Source of the DNA: Corticium candelabrum
Taxonomy: Eukaryota > Porifera > Homoscleromorpha > Homosclerophorida > Plakinidae
NCBI RefSeq assembly: GCF_963422355.1
Contig: NC_085087.1
Coordinates: 1,832,021 to 1,896,020, forward strand
DNA length: 64,000 bases
Reading direction: 5' to 3'
The position numbers and the translations under genes were made by a program. The notes below the pieces were generated by a model, which had not been told where the DNA came from, did not search any database, and was given only the letters and a program-made list of their open reading frames with translations. Shown here piece by piece: positions 1 through 33,439 of the stretch. Every line of letters begins with the position of its first letter. Within the stretch, counting starts at the first letter, position 1.

Positions 1-25
1 CAGACAGACAGACAGACAGACAGAC
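1..25. repeat. (CAGA)n tract on the 5' side of LINE copy A
   Basis: Six tetramers at the window edge, read in frame as RQTDRQT into the LINE endonuclease frame. The tract may extend left of the window. Confidence 0.9.
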
Positions 26-553
26 CGACTGTCTTTGATGTGGGCTCAGGCACCAATGTAGAACTTGATGTAGCCTTGGCTCATTCTGGGGCAATAGACA
101 CATTGTCCCAAGCTTTTAAGAAGGAGGGAGCAGCTGCTGCAAACAGGAAGAACAGGAAGTTAACCAAATATTGTCAAGTCACACTCTCTGGTGCGTCTTC
201 CTTGACACTTGTTCCACTTGTGTTTGAGCATTTCGGCCATTGGGGAGAACGAGCCACCAGGTGCCTACGGGAATTATCAACCAGGTCGACGGATGATGAT
301 GATGGGAATAAGAATGCTAAAGAGTTCATGTGTTATTGGAGCAAAAGATTCTCAACAGCGGTACAACGTTGCAATGCTAAGACTATTGCAAGGAAACTAT
401 CACGCCTTTTGTCTATGAGTTCTAGCAATGTAAAGAACTATCGTACTCAGTTTGGGTACATTAGTTTGTGAGGTGTATTAACCCTATTGGGTCTCTGGAA
501 CATTTTAAATAGGTTTGGTTGTAATAGCATTTATTTATGAAAATATATGAAAA
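26..553 (+). mobile_element. RLE-type LINE fragment, copy A
   Basis: The frame to 471 reads PTVFDVGSGTNVELDVALAH, RKNRKLTKYCQVTLSG, LVPLVFEHFGHWGERATRCL, KEFMCYWSKRFSTAVQRCNA and KTIARKLSRLL, the end of the same C-terminal domain as copies F and G. LELDVALAH-type sequence holds the second catalytic Asp, but the RPD part is replaced by (CAGA)n. A 3' tail ends ATGAAAATATATGAAAAA at 553, directly before a GACAGACAGAAAGACAG tract. It is a 5'-truncated copy; its reading frame is intact to the stop. Confidence 0.8.
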
Positions 554-571
554 AGACAGACAGAAAGACAG
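554..571. repeat. (GACA)n tract on the 3' side of LINE copy A
   Basis: GACAGACAGAAAGACAG follows the A-rich 3' end of copy A. Confidence 0.9.
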
Positions 572-703
572 CTAGACATACCTGTTTATAACTAAAAGCA
601 AGTTTATTGTATGAATACTGACAAGCAGATGGACACAAATAATACCCATAACGTATAGAATGCACATCACTTTACTGTACGTGTATGGTTGTATTATGTG
701 TAG

Positions 704-24782
<24,079 letters not shown>

Positions 24783-25278
24783 GTAATGGATGGGTGCCTG
24801 TTTTTGTGTAATGCTGGTTTGACTGCCTTGGACAAGTTATGTATGTTTGTGAGTGCACTGTATTGTGGGGATTTATTAATTAACATTCTAGTAAAGAGAG
24901 AAGTGTGGTATGATTAAGTGGGTCTTTTTAGGTATTTTACTGGGATTTGACACTAATTTGTTCTGTCTATGACAATGGTCACTGCATATTGATTGTGGAC
25001 TATAGCTCTAACAGCGGATTTGAAGAGCTAAACAGTCCAACTAGACATGTATTTGTATTTTGTCCTGTTTTATCATTTTGGTATTTTTGAGATTTTATTG
25101 GGTTTGTCCTTTTCATGGCTTGTTTGTCGTTTATATTTGTCTGTTGTGATAGTGCCAGTCTACATTTACATTTTTAGCAGTGTTGTAGCAGAAATTCATT
25201 GTTTTTCTTAGTCTTGAATGATGGCTAAATGCTCTCACTCTACGCGGAATGTTTCTACGAATATATACATGAACATAT

Positions 25279-25479
<201 letters not shown>

Positions 25480-25950
25480 TTACAGTGACATGTCACAAGC
25501 ACCGAAAGTTGTACCAGTCTAGTATGCAGAGTAGACAAGTTTGTTAGCTTTTTTTGTGTGACTATTAATTAACTATAATATTATGTGGTGACTATTTAAA
25601 TACCAAGTTATTTAATTGTGTAGACACAGCTTCAATTAGATAATTTGGGTTTTGAAATGATCTATTACGTATTGAGTGTGAAGATGGCAGTCAGTGGGCC
25701 ACGTCCCAACAAGACAAAGTTGCTACACTGCATATGTAGTGTTGAAGGATGCAGTTGTGTACTTGTACTCTTGGCCGCGGTGGTTAATAAGAATGATAAG
25801 TGTGAGAGAAACTACATTACAGAGTGATTGTGTATTGGCTTTTTGTACTGTACACTTTCTACCATGGCTTCAACATGAATGATGAGTTTACCGTAATCAA
25901 ACTACTCCGTTCATTACGTTGCTTTCCAGACACAGTAAGTTTACTGACAT

Positions 25951-25956
25951 TTTATT
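25951..25956 (-). terminator. candidate poly(A) signal for H2A.Z
   Basis: TTTATT on the plus strand reads AATAAA on the minus strand, about 207 bp past the H2A.Z stop. H2A.Z transcripts are normally polyadenylated, and no histone stem-loop is seen between. Confidence 0.35.
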
Positions 25957-26162
25957 ATTTTCTAGAGCGTACAACATAAGTATGCGGTGCTGCGAAGTAG
26001 AGTTCACATGGCGCGCATGCGCGTTGTATAACACGATGACATGAAAAGCATATATACACCACAGAACGCTCCACGAACCTAAAAACACACGCGGTGTCTA
26101 AAATTAAGACTCAACATGGCAATAGAAGCCACGTAGTCAGCGACAGTTTCGACCACGTTCAA

Positions 26163-26564
26163 TTACTGAGGTTGAGGGGCGCCGGGCTTCGGAATGGGCG
26201 TCTTCTTCGCCATGAGACTCTTGTGGATATGTGGGATAACACCTCCCCACGCAATGGTAGCTTTGATGAGAGAATCGAGCTCCTCGTCGCCTCGAATTGC
26301 CAGCTGAAGATGTCGTGGAGTGATACGTTTCACTTTCAAGTCCTTCGAAGCGTTACCCGCCAATTCTAGAACCTCCGCTGTCAGATACTCCAGAATGGCG
26401 GCGCAGTAGACGGCGGCTGTGGCTCCTACTCGACCGTGACTGGTGGTGCGGAGTTTGAGATGACGGTGAATACGACCGACAGGAAATTGAAGTCCTGCGC
26501 GCGCCGAACGCGAAATGGCCTTCGCCTTTGCTTTGGAGTCTTTGCCGGCTTTACCTCCTGCCAT
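26163..26564 (-). CDS. H2AZ: histone H2A.Z, intronless
   Basis: H2A.Z replaces H2A in nucleosomes at promoters and regulatory regions. The 133-residue frame begins [20 protein letters not shown] and contains [45 protein letters not shown] and [14 protein letters not shown], all diagnostic of H2A.Z rather than H2A. The extended acidic patch (GDEELDSL) is intact. Unusual points: [16 protein letters not shown] has Trp where the family has Gly, one residue of the KDSGKAK stretch is missing, and the tail ends PKPGAPQPQ. The frame has no intron, although animal H2A.Z genes usually have several, so a retrocopy is possible. It is divergent from the H2A.X-like gene 269 bp away. Intact frame and conservation argue that it works. 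Confidence 0.95.
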   Translation of the reverse strand: MAGGKAGKDSKAKAKAISRSARAGLQFPVGRIHRHLKLRTTSHGRVGATAAVYCAAILEYLTAEVLELAGNASKDLKVKRITPRHLQLAIRGDEELDSLIKATIAWGGVIPHIHKSLMAKKTPIPKPGAPQPQ

Positions 26565-26833
26565 GTGTGGCGCGTGTATATGAGACTAGCTTTCGAACGC
26601 GACCTCTTCCCGCCAACACAAGGCCAGACTGTGGGTTCACGGCGATTGCGCACTGTGGGGATCGAATCCGACCAATCGGCGATTAGCATGCGTGCGGACC
26701 TGAACGGGAGCCAACGCCTTACTCGACGGTGATTGGCCAGTTGCCGACTCGGTTGGATCTGCTCGCGACCGTAAAAGGGCGGCGTGCACATAAACTGAAC
26801 ATTTTTCTTCTGCGATATCGTTGAGACTTGCGA
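26565..26833. promoter_or_regulatory. shared divergent promoter of H2A.Z and H2A.X-like genes
   Basis: This 269-bp interval separates two histone start codons. I see an E2F-like TTCCCGCC (26607-26614), a CCAAT box (26672-26676) and an inverted CCAAT, ATTGG (26732-26736). A TATA-like GTAAAAG (26771-26777) could serve the plus-strand gene and would place transcription start near 26800, leaving a 5' leader of about 30 nt. Assignment of each site to one gene is inference. Confidence 0.6.
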
Positions 26834-27244
26834 ATGTCTGGACGCGGTAAAGGAGGCAAAGCTCGCGCCAAGGCTAAGAGCCGTTCATCTCGTGCAGGAC
26901 TACAGTTTCCCGTCGGTCGTGTCCACCGTATGCTGCGCAAAGGAAACTACGCCGAACGTGTAGGCGCTGGTGCTCCAGTCTACCTCGCAGCAGTGCTTGA
27001 GTACTTGGCCGCTGAAGTACTAGAGTTGGCAGGCAACGCCGCAAGAGACAACAAGAAACAGCGAATCATTCCACGTCACCTCCAACTCGCCATCCGCAAC
27101 GACGAGGAACTCAACAAGCTTCTCCACGGTGTCTGTCTGCCACAGGCAGGCGTACTGCCCAACATCCACTCAGTTCTTTTGCCAAAGCGTACGGGGGGAC
27201 CCGAAGGCGGCAAGAAACAAGGCTCGCAGAGTCTCGAGTACTAG
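26834..27244 (+). CDS. histone H2A, H2A.X-like, replication-dependent type
   Basis: Core H2A of 136 residues: [95 protein letters not shown]. Acidic-patch residues (EY, AE, LE and NDEE) are kept. I chose the ATG at 26834, which gives the canonical MSGRGK start. The docking region is unusual, [20 protein letters not shown], where most H2A proteins have LLGGVTIAQGG. The tail ends [12 protein letters not shown]: an SQ dipeptide near the C terminus as in H2A.X, but separated from the final Tyr by SLE instead of the usual SQ-E/D-aromatic order. It is followed by a histone stem-loop, so its mRNA is probably not polyadenylated. DNA-damage phosphorylation of the Ser is plausible but unproven. Confidence 0.95.
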   Translation: MSGRGKGGKARAKAKSRSSRAGLQFPVGRVHRMLRKGNYAERVGAGAPVYLAAVLEYLAAEVLELAGNAARDNKKQRIIPRHLQLAIRNDEELNKLLHGVCLPQAGVLPNIHSVLLPKRTGGPEGGKKQGSQSLEY

Positions 27245-27277
27245 ACTGCTACAGCTAGTTCTAGACTCCAACCAACC

Positions 27278-27293
27278 GGCTTTTTTAAAAGCC
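27278..27293 (+). terminator. histone mRNA 3' stem-loop
   Basis: GGCTTT-TTTA-AAAGCC forms the 6-bp stem and 4-nt loop typical of replication-dependent histone mRNAs, 33 bp after the H2A.X-like stop. It is preceded by CCAAC and followed by ACAAAGAGAAT, a purine-rich stretch fitting the U7-pairing histone downstream element (about 27295-27304). Confidence 0.93.
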
Positions 27294-27304
27294 ACAAAGA
27301 GAAT

Positions 27305-28830
27305 CAGGGAGAGCACTCTGCAGACAAATTTTACGAAGTAATGAAGTAGTTGTAACTAGTACTTTAATTCTATACGTGCTATTCAATACATAAAGCAGTA
27401 CTTTTAGTTTGACGTACGAAAATAGACTTGCGTTGTCGTCTAGTACTGCCATGTTTTTGTCGGTGACTGCTGTGGCACGGTCTTTATCATGTCGCTCTTT
27501 TTCAACTGCCACGTACCACGAAAAGAGCCCCAAGGAGACTTGGTGCTGCGTTTGATATCCGGTAGTAAATGTCCTCGTTCGTTGCTAACAGGTGTCGTGA
27601 AGCCTTCCAGTCTAGAAGGTCTCTACGCAGAGCATAAGACTTTATTAGATTGTAGACTGTTAGGGAATTGTAAGGCAATCTAGGACTGTGAAACCTCCTT
27701 GTGAACTCGAGGGACCGTCCAGTTGCATAGTCGTGACGATCGAAATGCGTCTTGATACTAAATAGTGCAAACGGTTAATAATAGAGTCGAGAGTTACAAT
27801 CTGTAAGCAACCTGGTTTGCACTAAAGTTTGAAGACATACCACACTCGTTCCTATGCCGATCGATCACGTGGTGTTGGTGTTTGAAACACCCGGATTAGA
27901 TTTGGGTTGATTTTAATAAGAGTAATGCAATTATAGGATTAAAACTTCTCTGCATGCTGTGGTTGTCTCTTAACAAATTAAAATATGCACTCAATAAAAC
28001 TCCACATGCAAATTTACAGTAATTAATTAAAGTGGTTGGTTTGACTAAGTCACATACGCTGCAGCAAAGAATATTTTGCCACACTATAAATTATGCAGTA
28101 AGCATCAAGAAATACATCTAACTTATAGGTGTCTGAAAACCATAACCTAAAGTTTAGTAAGCTCGATGAGACAGACCTACAGTACATGTACTGCAGACAG
28201 GTCGATCAAAACGTCCAAATGTTTCGAGTAGGTGCAATTATGTTTTAGTGTTTATCTCTCCACTCATTCAGCATGTGGTCACCCTATAACAATCAAGGTA
28301 AATATACAACTACTTGAATGTCAAACCATGATAACTATGCAGGATCCTGGAACTTCTCTAACTACAATGATTTTGTAGAATCAATGTACAGAAAAGTATA
28401 TCCTGTGTATAAGAGACTTTTCAACTCCACCAGAAAAACAAACTAAATTTAGTGGTGGGCTTTTCTCCTGGGGGAAAATTACAACAGAAATGTTATAATA
28501 CAGAATTCAATATGAATATGACTAAGAAAGGAACCCAAATGGAACTCATGAGTTCCATCTAATGAATTCATTTAAATCTATTAATTCAATTTTAGTTAAC
28601 CAAAGAAAGTTAACCACTATAGTACATCATGTTTCTCTCATGATAGAGCACTCGTATTGTATATACGCATAGCAACATTAGAGTATGGTTTATGCACTCG
28701 ATCGTCATGTACCATACCATACCAGCCTAAATTAATTAAGTGATGCACTTGACTGTTTGTCCAAATAACGTACTTGTAGACAGTCGACAATCGTCATTGG
28801 CAAACGCCAAATTGCAACAATCTAAAATTG
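27305..28830. other. intergenic, nothing recognised
   Basis: No conserved frame, tRNA or clear inverted-repeat element was seen. Short open frames lack splice context or family motifs. Confidence 0.5.
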
Positions 28831-29048
28831 CTACACTTTGTCTAGTCTGTTTCGCTTAGCTACATTTGTACATAATTCCTGCCATTCTCTGCTCTCTGCC
28901 TCAAGTCTCTGTACCTCTCGTTTCAATGATTCGATTTGAGTGTTTTTGTTGCGTAACTCTTCACTATGCTTTTGATTCTGTTTTTCTGCCGCCTGCATCT
29001 TCTGCAAAACTTCTCCTCTCGTGAGACATCTGTGGCGAGGCTGTAATC
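28831..29048 (-). CDS. terminal exon of an unidentified coiled-coil protein
   Basis: On the minus strand an acceptor (tgtttgtag) precedes 29048 and an open frame runs to TAG/TGA-type stop context at 28831. It begins LQPRHRCLTRGEVLQKMQAA and has a clear heptad-rich helix, with HSEELRNKNTQIESLKREVQ then RLEAESREWQELC. I do not recognise the family. The codon usage and long heptad pattern argue for a real exon. Upstream exons were not found; the next 2 kb in that direction is filled by a LINE fragment and a Penelope-like element. Confidence 0.55.
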
Positions 29049-29184
29049 CTACAAACAATTATCGGTTCACTGTTAAGTAGCAAGTCTGTTAATGCATATG
29101 TGTGCGGTTATTATCTACCAGACTGTTTGTCTATTTATCTACCCACCTGTCTGTGTCCATCAGTCATGCTAGTTATTCAGCTTG

Positions 29185-29220
29185 TTTGTCTGTGTCTGTT
29201 TGTCTGTCTGCCTGTCTGTC
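29185..29220. repeat. (TGTC)n tract on the 3' side of LINE copy B
   Basis: Imperfect TGTC/TGTT tetramers abut the low-coordinate (3') end of the minus-strand LINE fragment 29221-29805. Confidence 0.9.
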
Positions 29221-29805
29221 ATACATTTCTGCAATGCAAATATGCTATATATGCTGTCTAACTCTACCAGTGTTCCTGAACTAAAACTAAACTCCAAAGA
29301 AAACTTGAAGGAACTAACAACTCTAAGAACTCTAAAAGCAGCTATACTACAGTACATGCAAACCCCTCAGTGTCAGCTAGTGGCTAAAGTACTGAGTGGC
29401 ATAAAAGTCACATCTGTACATGTTGTCTCCAGCCAATGAAGATGATGTTCACGTTGTATTGCACTTTTGGAGTTGGACTAAAATCGTTTGCTCCAGAAGT
29501 GGATAAACTCAGTTGTACTTAGTCTTCCAACTTTGTCTGCTGACTTTTCCTATCTTTTTTTTTATGAATTTCCATCCATCAATCCCCCATGCTCCAAAGT
29601 GTTCCATTACTAATGGAATTGCATTGACGATTGAACCTCCTGGTAATTTTTGTTTGTTGTATTTTGCTTTCTTCCTGTCTGCTTTCATCTCTGCAGTGGC
29701 ACCATCAACACCAGCAGATGCGGGAAAGATGTCACCTCTTCCACAGGTGGGCAAGGGAAATGTCAAGATCAATGTTGTATCCAGTTTTGGAGTCAAACAA
29801 GACAA
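29221..29805 (-). mobile_element. RLE-type LINE fragment, copy B, between (TGTC)n tracts
   Basis: Minus-strand reading gives VLFDSKTGYNIDLDISLAH, then in another frame ADRKKAKYNKQKL and IPLVMEHFGAWG. This is the end of the same C-terminal domain as in copies at 26-530 and 50031-50555. One frameshift separates the two parts. The 5' end of the fragment falls exactly at the position of the RPD motif, where (GACA)n takes over. The 3' part has no coding sense and ends at the tract 29185-29220. It is a dead 5'-truncated copy. Confidence 0.75.

Positions 29806-29842
<37 letters not shown>
29806..29842. repeat. (TGTC)n tract on the 5' side of LINE copy B
   Basis: TGTC tetramers with one TGTT unit, joined directly to the endonuclease-like reading frame of copy B. 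Confidence 0.92.
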
Positions 29843-30016
29843 AATGTGAAGGAGAGAGACACCACACTGCGAAGAGAACAATAGTTGATGGTAAAGATAT
29901 ATAATGAGCAATGTTTCAGTAAAAACCTTCTGGCTCAACGTATGGCTAAGATGTTTAAAAATTTCAAACAATAGGTGTTAATATTGATATCGATGATGTT
30001 GATATCAAAACCAGCT
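29843..30016. repeat. left inverted flank of the Penelope-like element
   Basis: Bases 29976-30016 are inverted relative to 31084-31124 with one or two mismatches. Bases 29843-29892 are inverted relative to 31128-31178. The two blocks are contiguous on the right but separated by about 85 bp on the left, so one side has a deletion or the other an insertion. Confidence 0.85.
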
Positions 30017-30021
30017 ATTTA

Positions 30022-31083
30022 CTAAAGCATGTCTGATTTTATATTTAATCCATATGGGTCGAAGGTCACCAGTTTCCTGATCCATTCTGATTCTCTGCAC
30101 TTGCAGGATAGGTCGTCTTTCAATCCCAGATAGTCAATGATGGTGACTTTCATATCCTCTACAGAGTGCTGTGGTTTGTTGAAATGTCGTCCTACCGGTT
30201 TGCCTTCCAGTCGTTTGTTCGTTACGTCTGCTCTGTGATTGTTCATTCGTTGATGGAGGCACTGTCCTGTCTCTCCGACATATTGCATGCCACACTTCGT
30301 ACACTGTATCAAGTATATCACGTTGCATGTTTTACAGTTGTATGAGCCTTTGATTTTGTAGGTCTTCTTTGTTGTGTTGCTTGTGAATGTATCAGATGTT
30401 GTTATTATTGAGCAGGTCTTACATCCCTGAGACTGACATTTGGTGTTGCCTGGTGTGACAGTTCGTTTGTTTACGTTGAGTGTACCAAAATGTCTCGTAA
30501 GTTCTTTGGTCTTCTGTATGGCACTCTAGGAAATGACGGGAAGATCTTTTGAAGTGTGGTTGATCGTTTGAGTAAGTGATGATGGCCTTTAGCATAGTTG
30601 ACAGGTGAGGAAGAAATCGGTGGTAAGTGACCACAAGTGGTAACCTTGAGTTGTTAGTGGAGTGTCTTGCTGATGGTGATAGACTCTTTTCTCTTGATAC
30701 TTCTGTAGCCTTTCTATATCCCTCAAGATGTTCTCTTTAGGGTATCCCCTTCTAATAAGATTCTTCTGCAGTTCATGACAATGTTTTGAAAAATTTGTAT
30801 CTTCTGAACAGATTCTATGGTATCGAAGAGCTTGGCTGAAAGGAATGGCAGATTTGTTGTGTTGAGGATGGCAGCTTGTATTACGTAGATATTGGTGACA
30901 ATCTGTTGGTTTCGTGTAGAGATCTGTGTGTAGTTTGCCATTTTGCAGGTAAACTTTTGTATCCAGAAACGATGTCTCGGTTGTCGACCATTCCGCAGTG
31001 AATTTGATTGTCCTATGAAATCTGTTTAGATTATGTAGAAAAGCCTTCAATGATTCTTCCCCCCCTCCCCCCCCGTGTGTCTC
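30022..31083 (-). mobile_element. Penelope-like retroelement, 5'-truncated, frameshifted
   Basis: The minus strand encodes the C-terminal half of a Penelope-type reverse transcriptase (31083 to about 30589): FLHNLNRFHRTIKFT, TSFLDTKVYLQNGKL, LYTKPTDCHQYL, SCHPQHNKSAIPFSQALRYH and RICSEDTNFSKH, then RGYPKENI. After frameshifts near 30630 and 30500 comes VVTYHRFLPHLS. The GIY-YIG endonuclease follows at 30321-30022: NVIYLIQCTKCGMQYVGETG with the CxxC insert and QCLHQRMNNHRADV, typical of Penelope elements. The catalytic YxDD region and the N terminus are missing. It cannot be autonomous. It lies between inverted flanks. Confidence 0.9.
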
Positions 31084-31178
31084 AGCTGGTTTTGATATCA
31101 ACATCATCAATATCAATATTAACATCTACCATCAACTAATGTTCTCTTCGCGGTGTGGTGTCTCTCTCCTTCACATTT
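31084..31178. repeat. right inverted flank of the Penelope-like element
   Basis: This is the inverted partner of 29843-30016: AGCTGGTTTTGATATCAACA and the following CTTCGCGGTGTGGTGTCTCT block. It is followed by a separate short (TGTC)n tract at 31255-31277. Confidence 0.85.
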
Positions 31179-31254
31179 GTCTACATATCTACCACGTCAA
31201 GTTTCTGCGGATCAGATCGTTTCCGTCTTTGCTCTCTGTTTATCTTCCAGTGTC

Positions 31255-31277
31255 ATGTCTGTCTGTCTGTCTGTCTA
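31255..31277. repeat. (TGTC)n tract
   Basis: A short tetramer run; no LINE sequence was recognised directly next to it. Confidence 0.9.
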
Positions 31278-31369
31278 TTAACATGTTTGCTTGTCTGGCT
31301 CTGTTGATTACAATATGCTATGCATAATACTGACAAATAAAATCAATAGCAAATTCAGTATTGCACACT

Positions 31370-32145
31370 TTACATACTTGCCATACACGACTGTAGAAAT
31401 GCAGGAGCTTTCCTTGTCTTCAAAATCACTTTCTTATCTTGAGCAACTTCCAATGGTCTCTTGCCCTCAATGTTTCTCAAGCTAAAATCAGCCCCATGAC
31501 TCCATAATTCCTGCAGTGTAGTCACATCGTCATTCCCAGCAGCAACATGGGCTGCAGTCTCACCTCTTCGATTCACTGCATTCACATTAGCACCATGACG
31601 AGCCAACAAGCAAACCATGTCTCTACACATATGCTCATCGTTTATTCTAACTGCAATGTGTATAGCAGTGTTTCCATCTCCATCTTCTCGGTCAGGGTCA
31701 GCACGAACTCGAAGCAGCTCTTCACACACAACCACATGGTGGTAATACACAGCATGCATAAGAGCTGTCCAATCACTGTGAATTTCGGAGTTGGAAGACA
31801 AACATTTTGGGAGTTCATTGATGTCAATTTTCTGCTTAACCAGTTGACTAACTTTGTCAACATTTCCTTCTTTCGATGCCTGACAGAGATCCTACACACA
31901 AAGATCATATACTGCATGCCAACAGAAATTCTAAAATAAAGACAACTCTTTGCTATTGTTATTGTACGTCAAACTTTACAATTTTATAATAATAAAAACA
32001 TTGTGTAGACAGTAAGTATTCAAAGCTCAAAATTTAAATTTCTCAAAAATGCAGCAACCCCACAGCAGTAATTTCCCACTACCTGCATGATGCGATAAAA
32101 CAACCGTAGTAACCAAGCACGCAATTCTTCTATCAATGCCAACAT
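31370..32145 (-). CDS. small ankyrin-repeat protein, two exons
   Basis: Exon 1 is 32083-32145 (MLALIEELRAWLLRLFYRIM then Q) and exon 2 is 31370-31891; the 191-bp intron has gtagtg...tgtgtag borders and both exons are phase 0. The 194-residue product starts with an amphipathic helix followed by four ankyrin-type units: DLCQASKEGNVDKVSQLV, DWTALMHAVYYHHVVVCEEL, GNTAIHIAVRINDEHMCRDM and GETAAHVAAGNDDVTTLQEL. A partial one, GKRPLEVAQDKK, and a short tail come last. Ankyrin repeats mediate protein binding; no enzymatic domain is present. I cannot assign an orthologue. A decayed duplicate lies at 41035-41720. The start codon is the first ATG in exon 1; the frame is open further upstream, so a longer N terminus is possible. 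Confidence 0.75.
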
Positions 32146-33439
32146 ACCATTGCGTCTCCGTTTGCGTGATCCGGGCGTCGTATCCGGGATATCCGAGTTT
32201 GTCCTATACTTCTGCTATTCTTCGTATTCCATATTTCACACACACTTTGTCTTGCCTTTGGTTCTGTCTGGTTCTTCTGCTGACTGTGTCGATCTTGTTC
32301 TCATCTGTTACTTTATAAAATATCCTGGTATGGCTTACGTGTTTCTGCCTCTTTCAACAGTCACCACACACCCAATACTGTGTCCCCTACTTTGATATTG
32401 TCTCAAAACACTTGACTTTCTTTCTTAGTTTTCTGATCTTGATCTCGCATGGCATCATTGAATGGGTCAAGCAAATGTTGTGCAATGGTCGGCAATTCAT
32501 TTACAGCGGACTGGTCGCTGTGGTTGTATGAGAGGTTGTTCGGTATGCCAACAGAAATGAGTGGAGTTCCCTCCTGCCAATTTCGTTATTCCATGTGAGC
32601 GATTCGAAGTGTTTCCATATGGTGATATTTTGATGCTCGATGTCACTGCTAGGCTCAGTGTCCAGCCAGTTGTCTCCCCCACCTTACACTGACCTCATGT
32701 TGAGTTGATAGGTCATTGTCGTTGTTTATCTTTAGGTCAGATCATTGTTTGAAATGTCAAGGTAGACTAAGTGAATCTGACAATGATCGAATCTGATGAG
32801 CTACTGTGTCAGGATATTTAATTTATCCTTTAGGTGCAGCATCTTCATGTGGCTGTGTGGCTGCAGGTTAGCATTGTATGTAAAGTGTGATCTGGACATG
32901 CTACATGTTGAAGACTGCAATATGAACTAGTCATACTTGTATTTGTCACGTGTTAGTTACATATTGTTTCCTTACCTGCTGCTTAATTAACTGGGATGTC
33001 ATTTGATTGAAAAAGGGAATTAAAAAATTATCAACCAGTAACCTTTTCTTTGAAGTTGTCTACATTGGGCAAGTGAAAACCATGCATTCAGACAATTAAA
33101 CCTCTAGTGAGAATTTCTTTATTTCTCTTTATGAACATTAATTTTGTTATATATTGGTAATGTTTAACATTTATTTTTCATATTGTTAACACTAATGTTT
33201 TATATTAAATTTGCTTTATTGTTTAACATTATCTTATAGAATTGTTTGCTAGTTTTAGTAGTATTTTACACACTATCAAGTGCATCATTACAAGATGGTG
33301 ATGATGATGAAGCACAATGTCAGCCAAATACTTTACTGTACATCTGAAGCTCTCAATGCACCAACATCTGATGCTAGTCCTGCTGGAGTCCTTGCCTCCA
33401 GTTAGACTAGGAGATGATGAACACTGAGGCCTCGGTCAT
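32146..33439. other. left copy of a segmental duplication, non-coding here
   Basis: The stretch 32690-33120 matches 43980-45250, including CTGACCTCATGTTGA, CATCTTCATGTGGCT and GAGAATTTCTTTATTTC. The possible exon in the right copy (44030-44163) is broken here by stops and substitutions. Confidence 0.7.

Noticed and set aside
26000..26162. Histone stem-loop for H2A.Z
   Set aside because: No GGCxxx-loop-xxxGCC structure found downstream of the minus-strand stop.
27896..28084. Short minus-strand frame
   Set aside because: No homology, no splice signals, AT-rich context.
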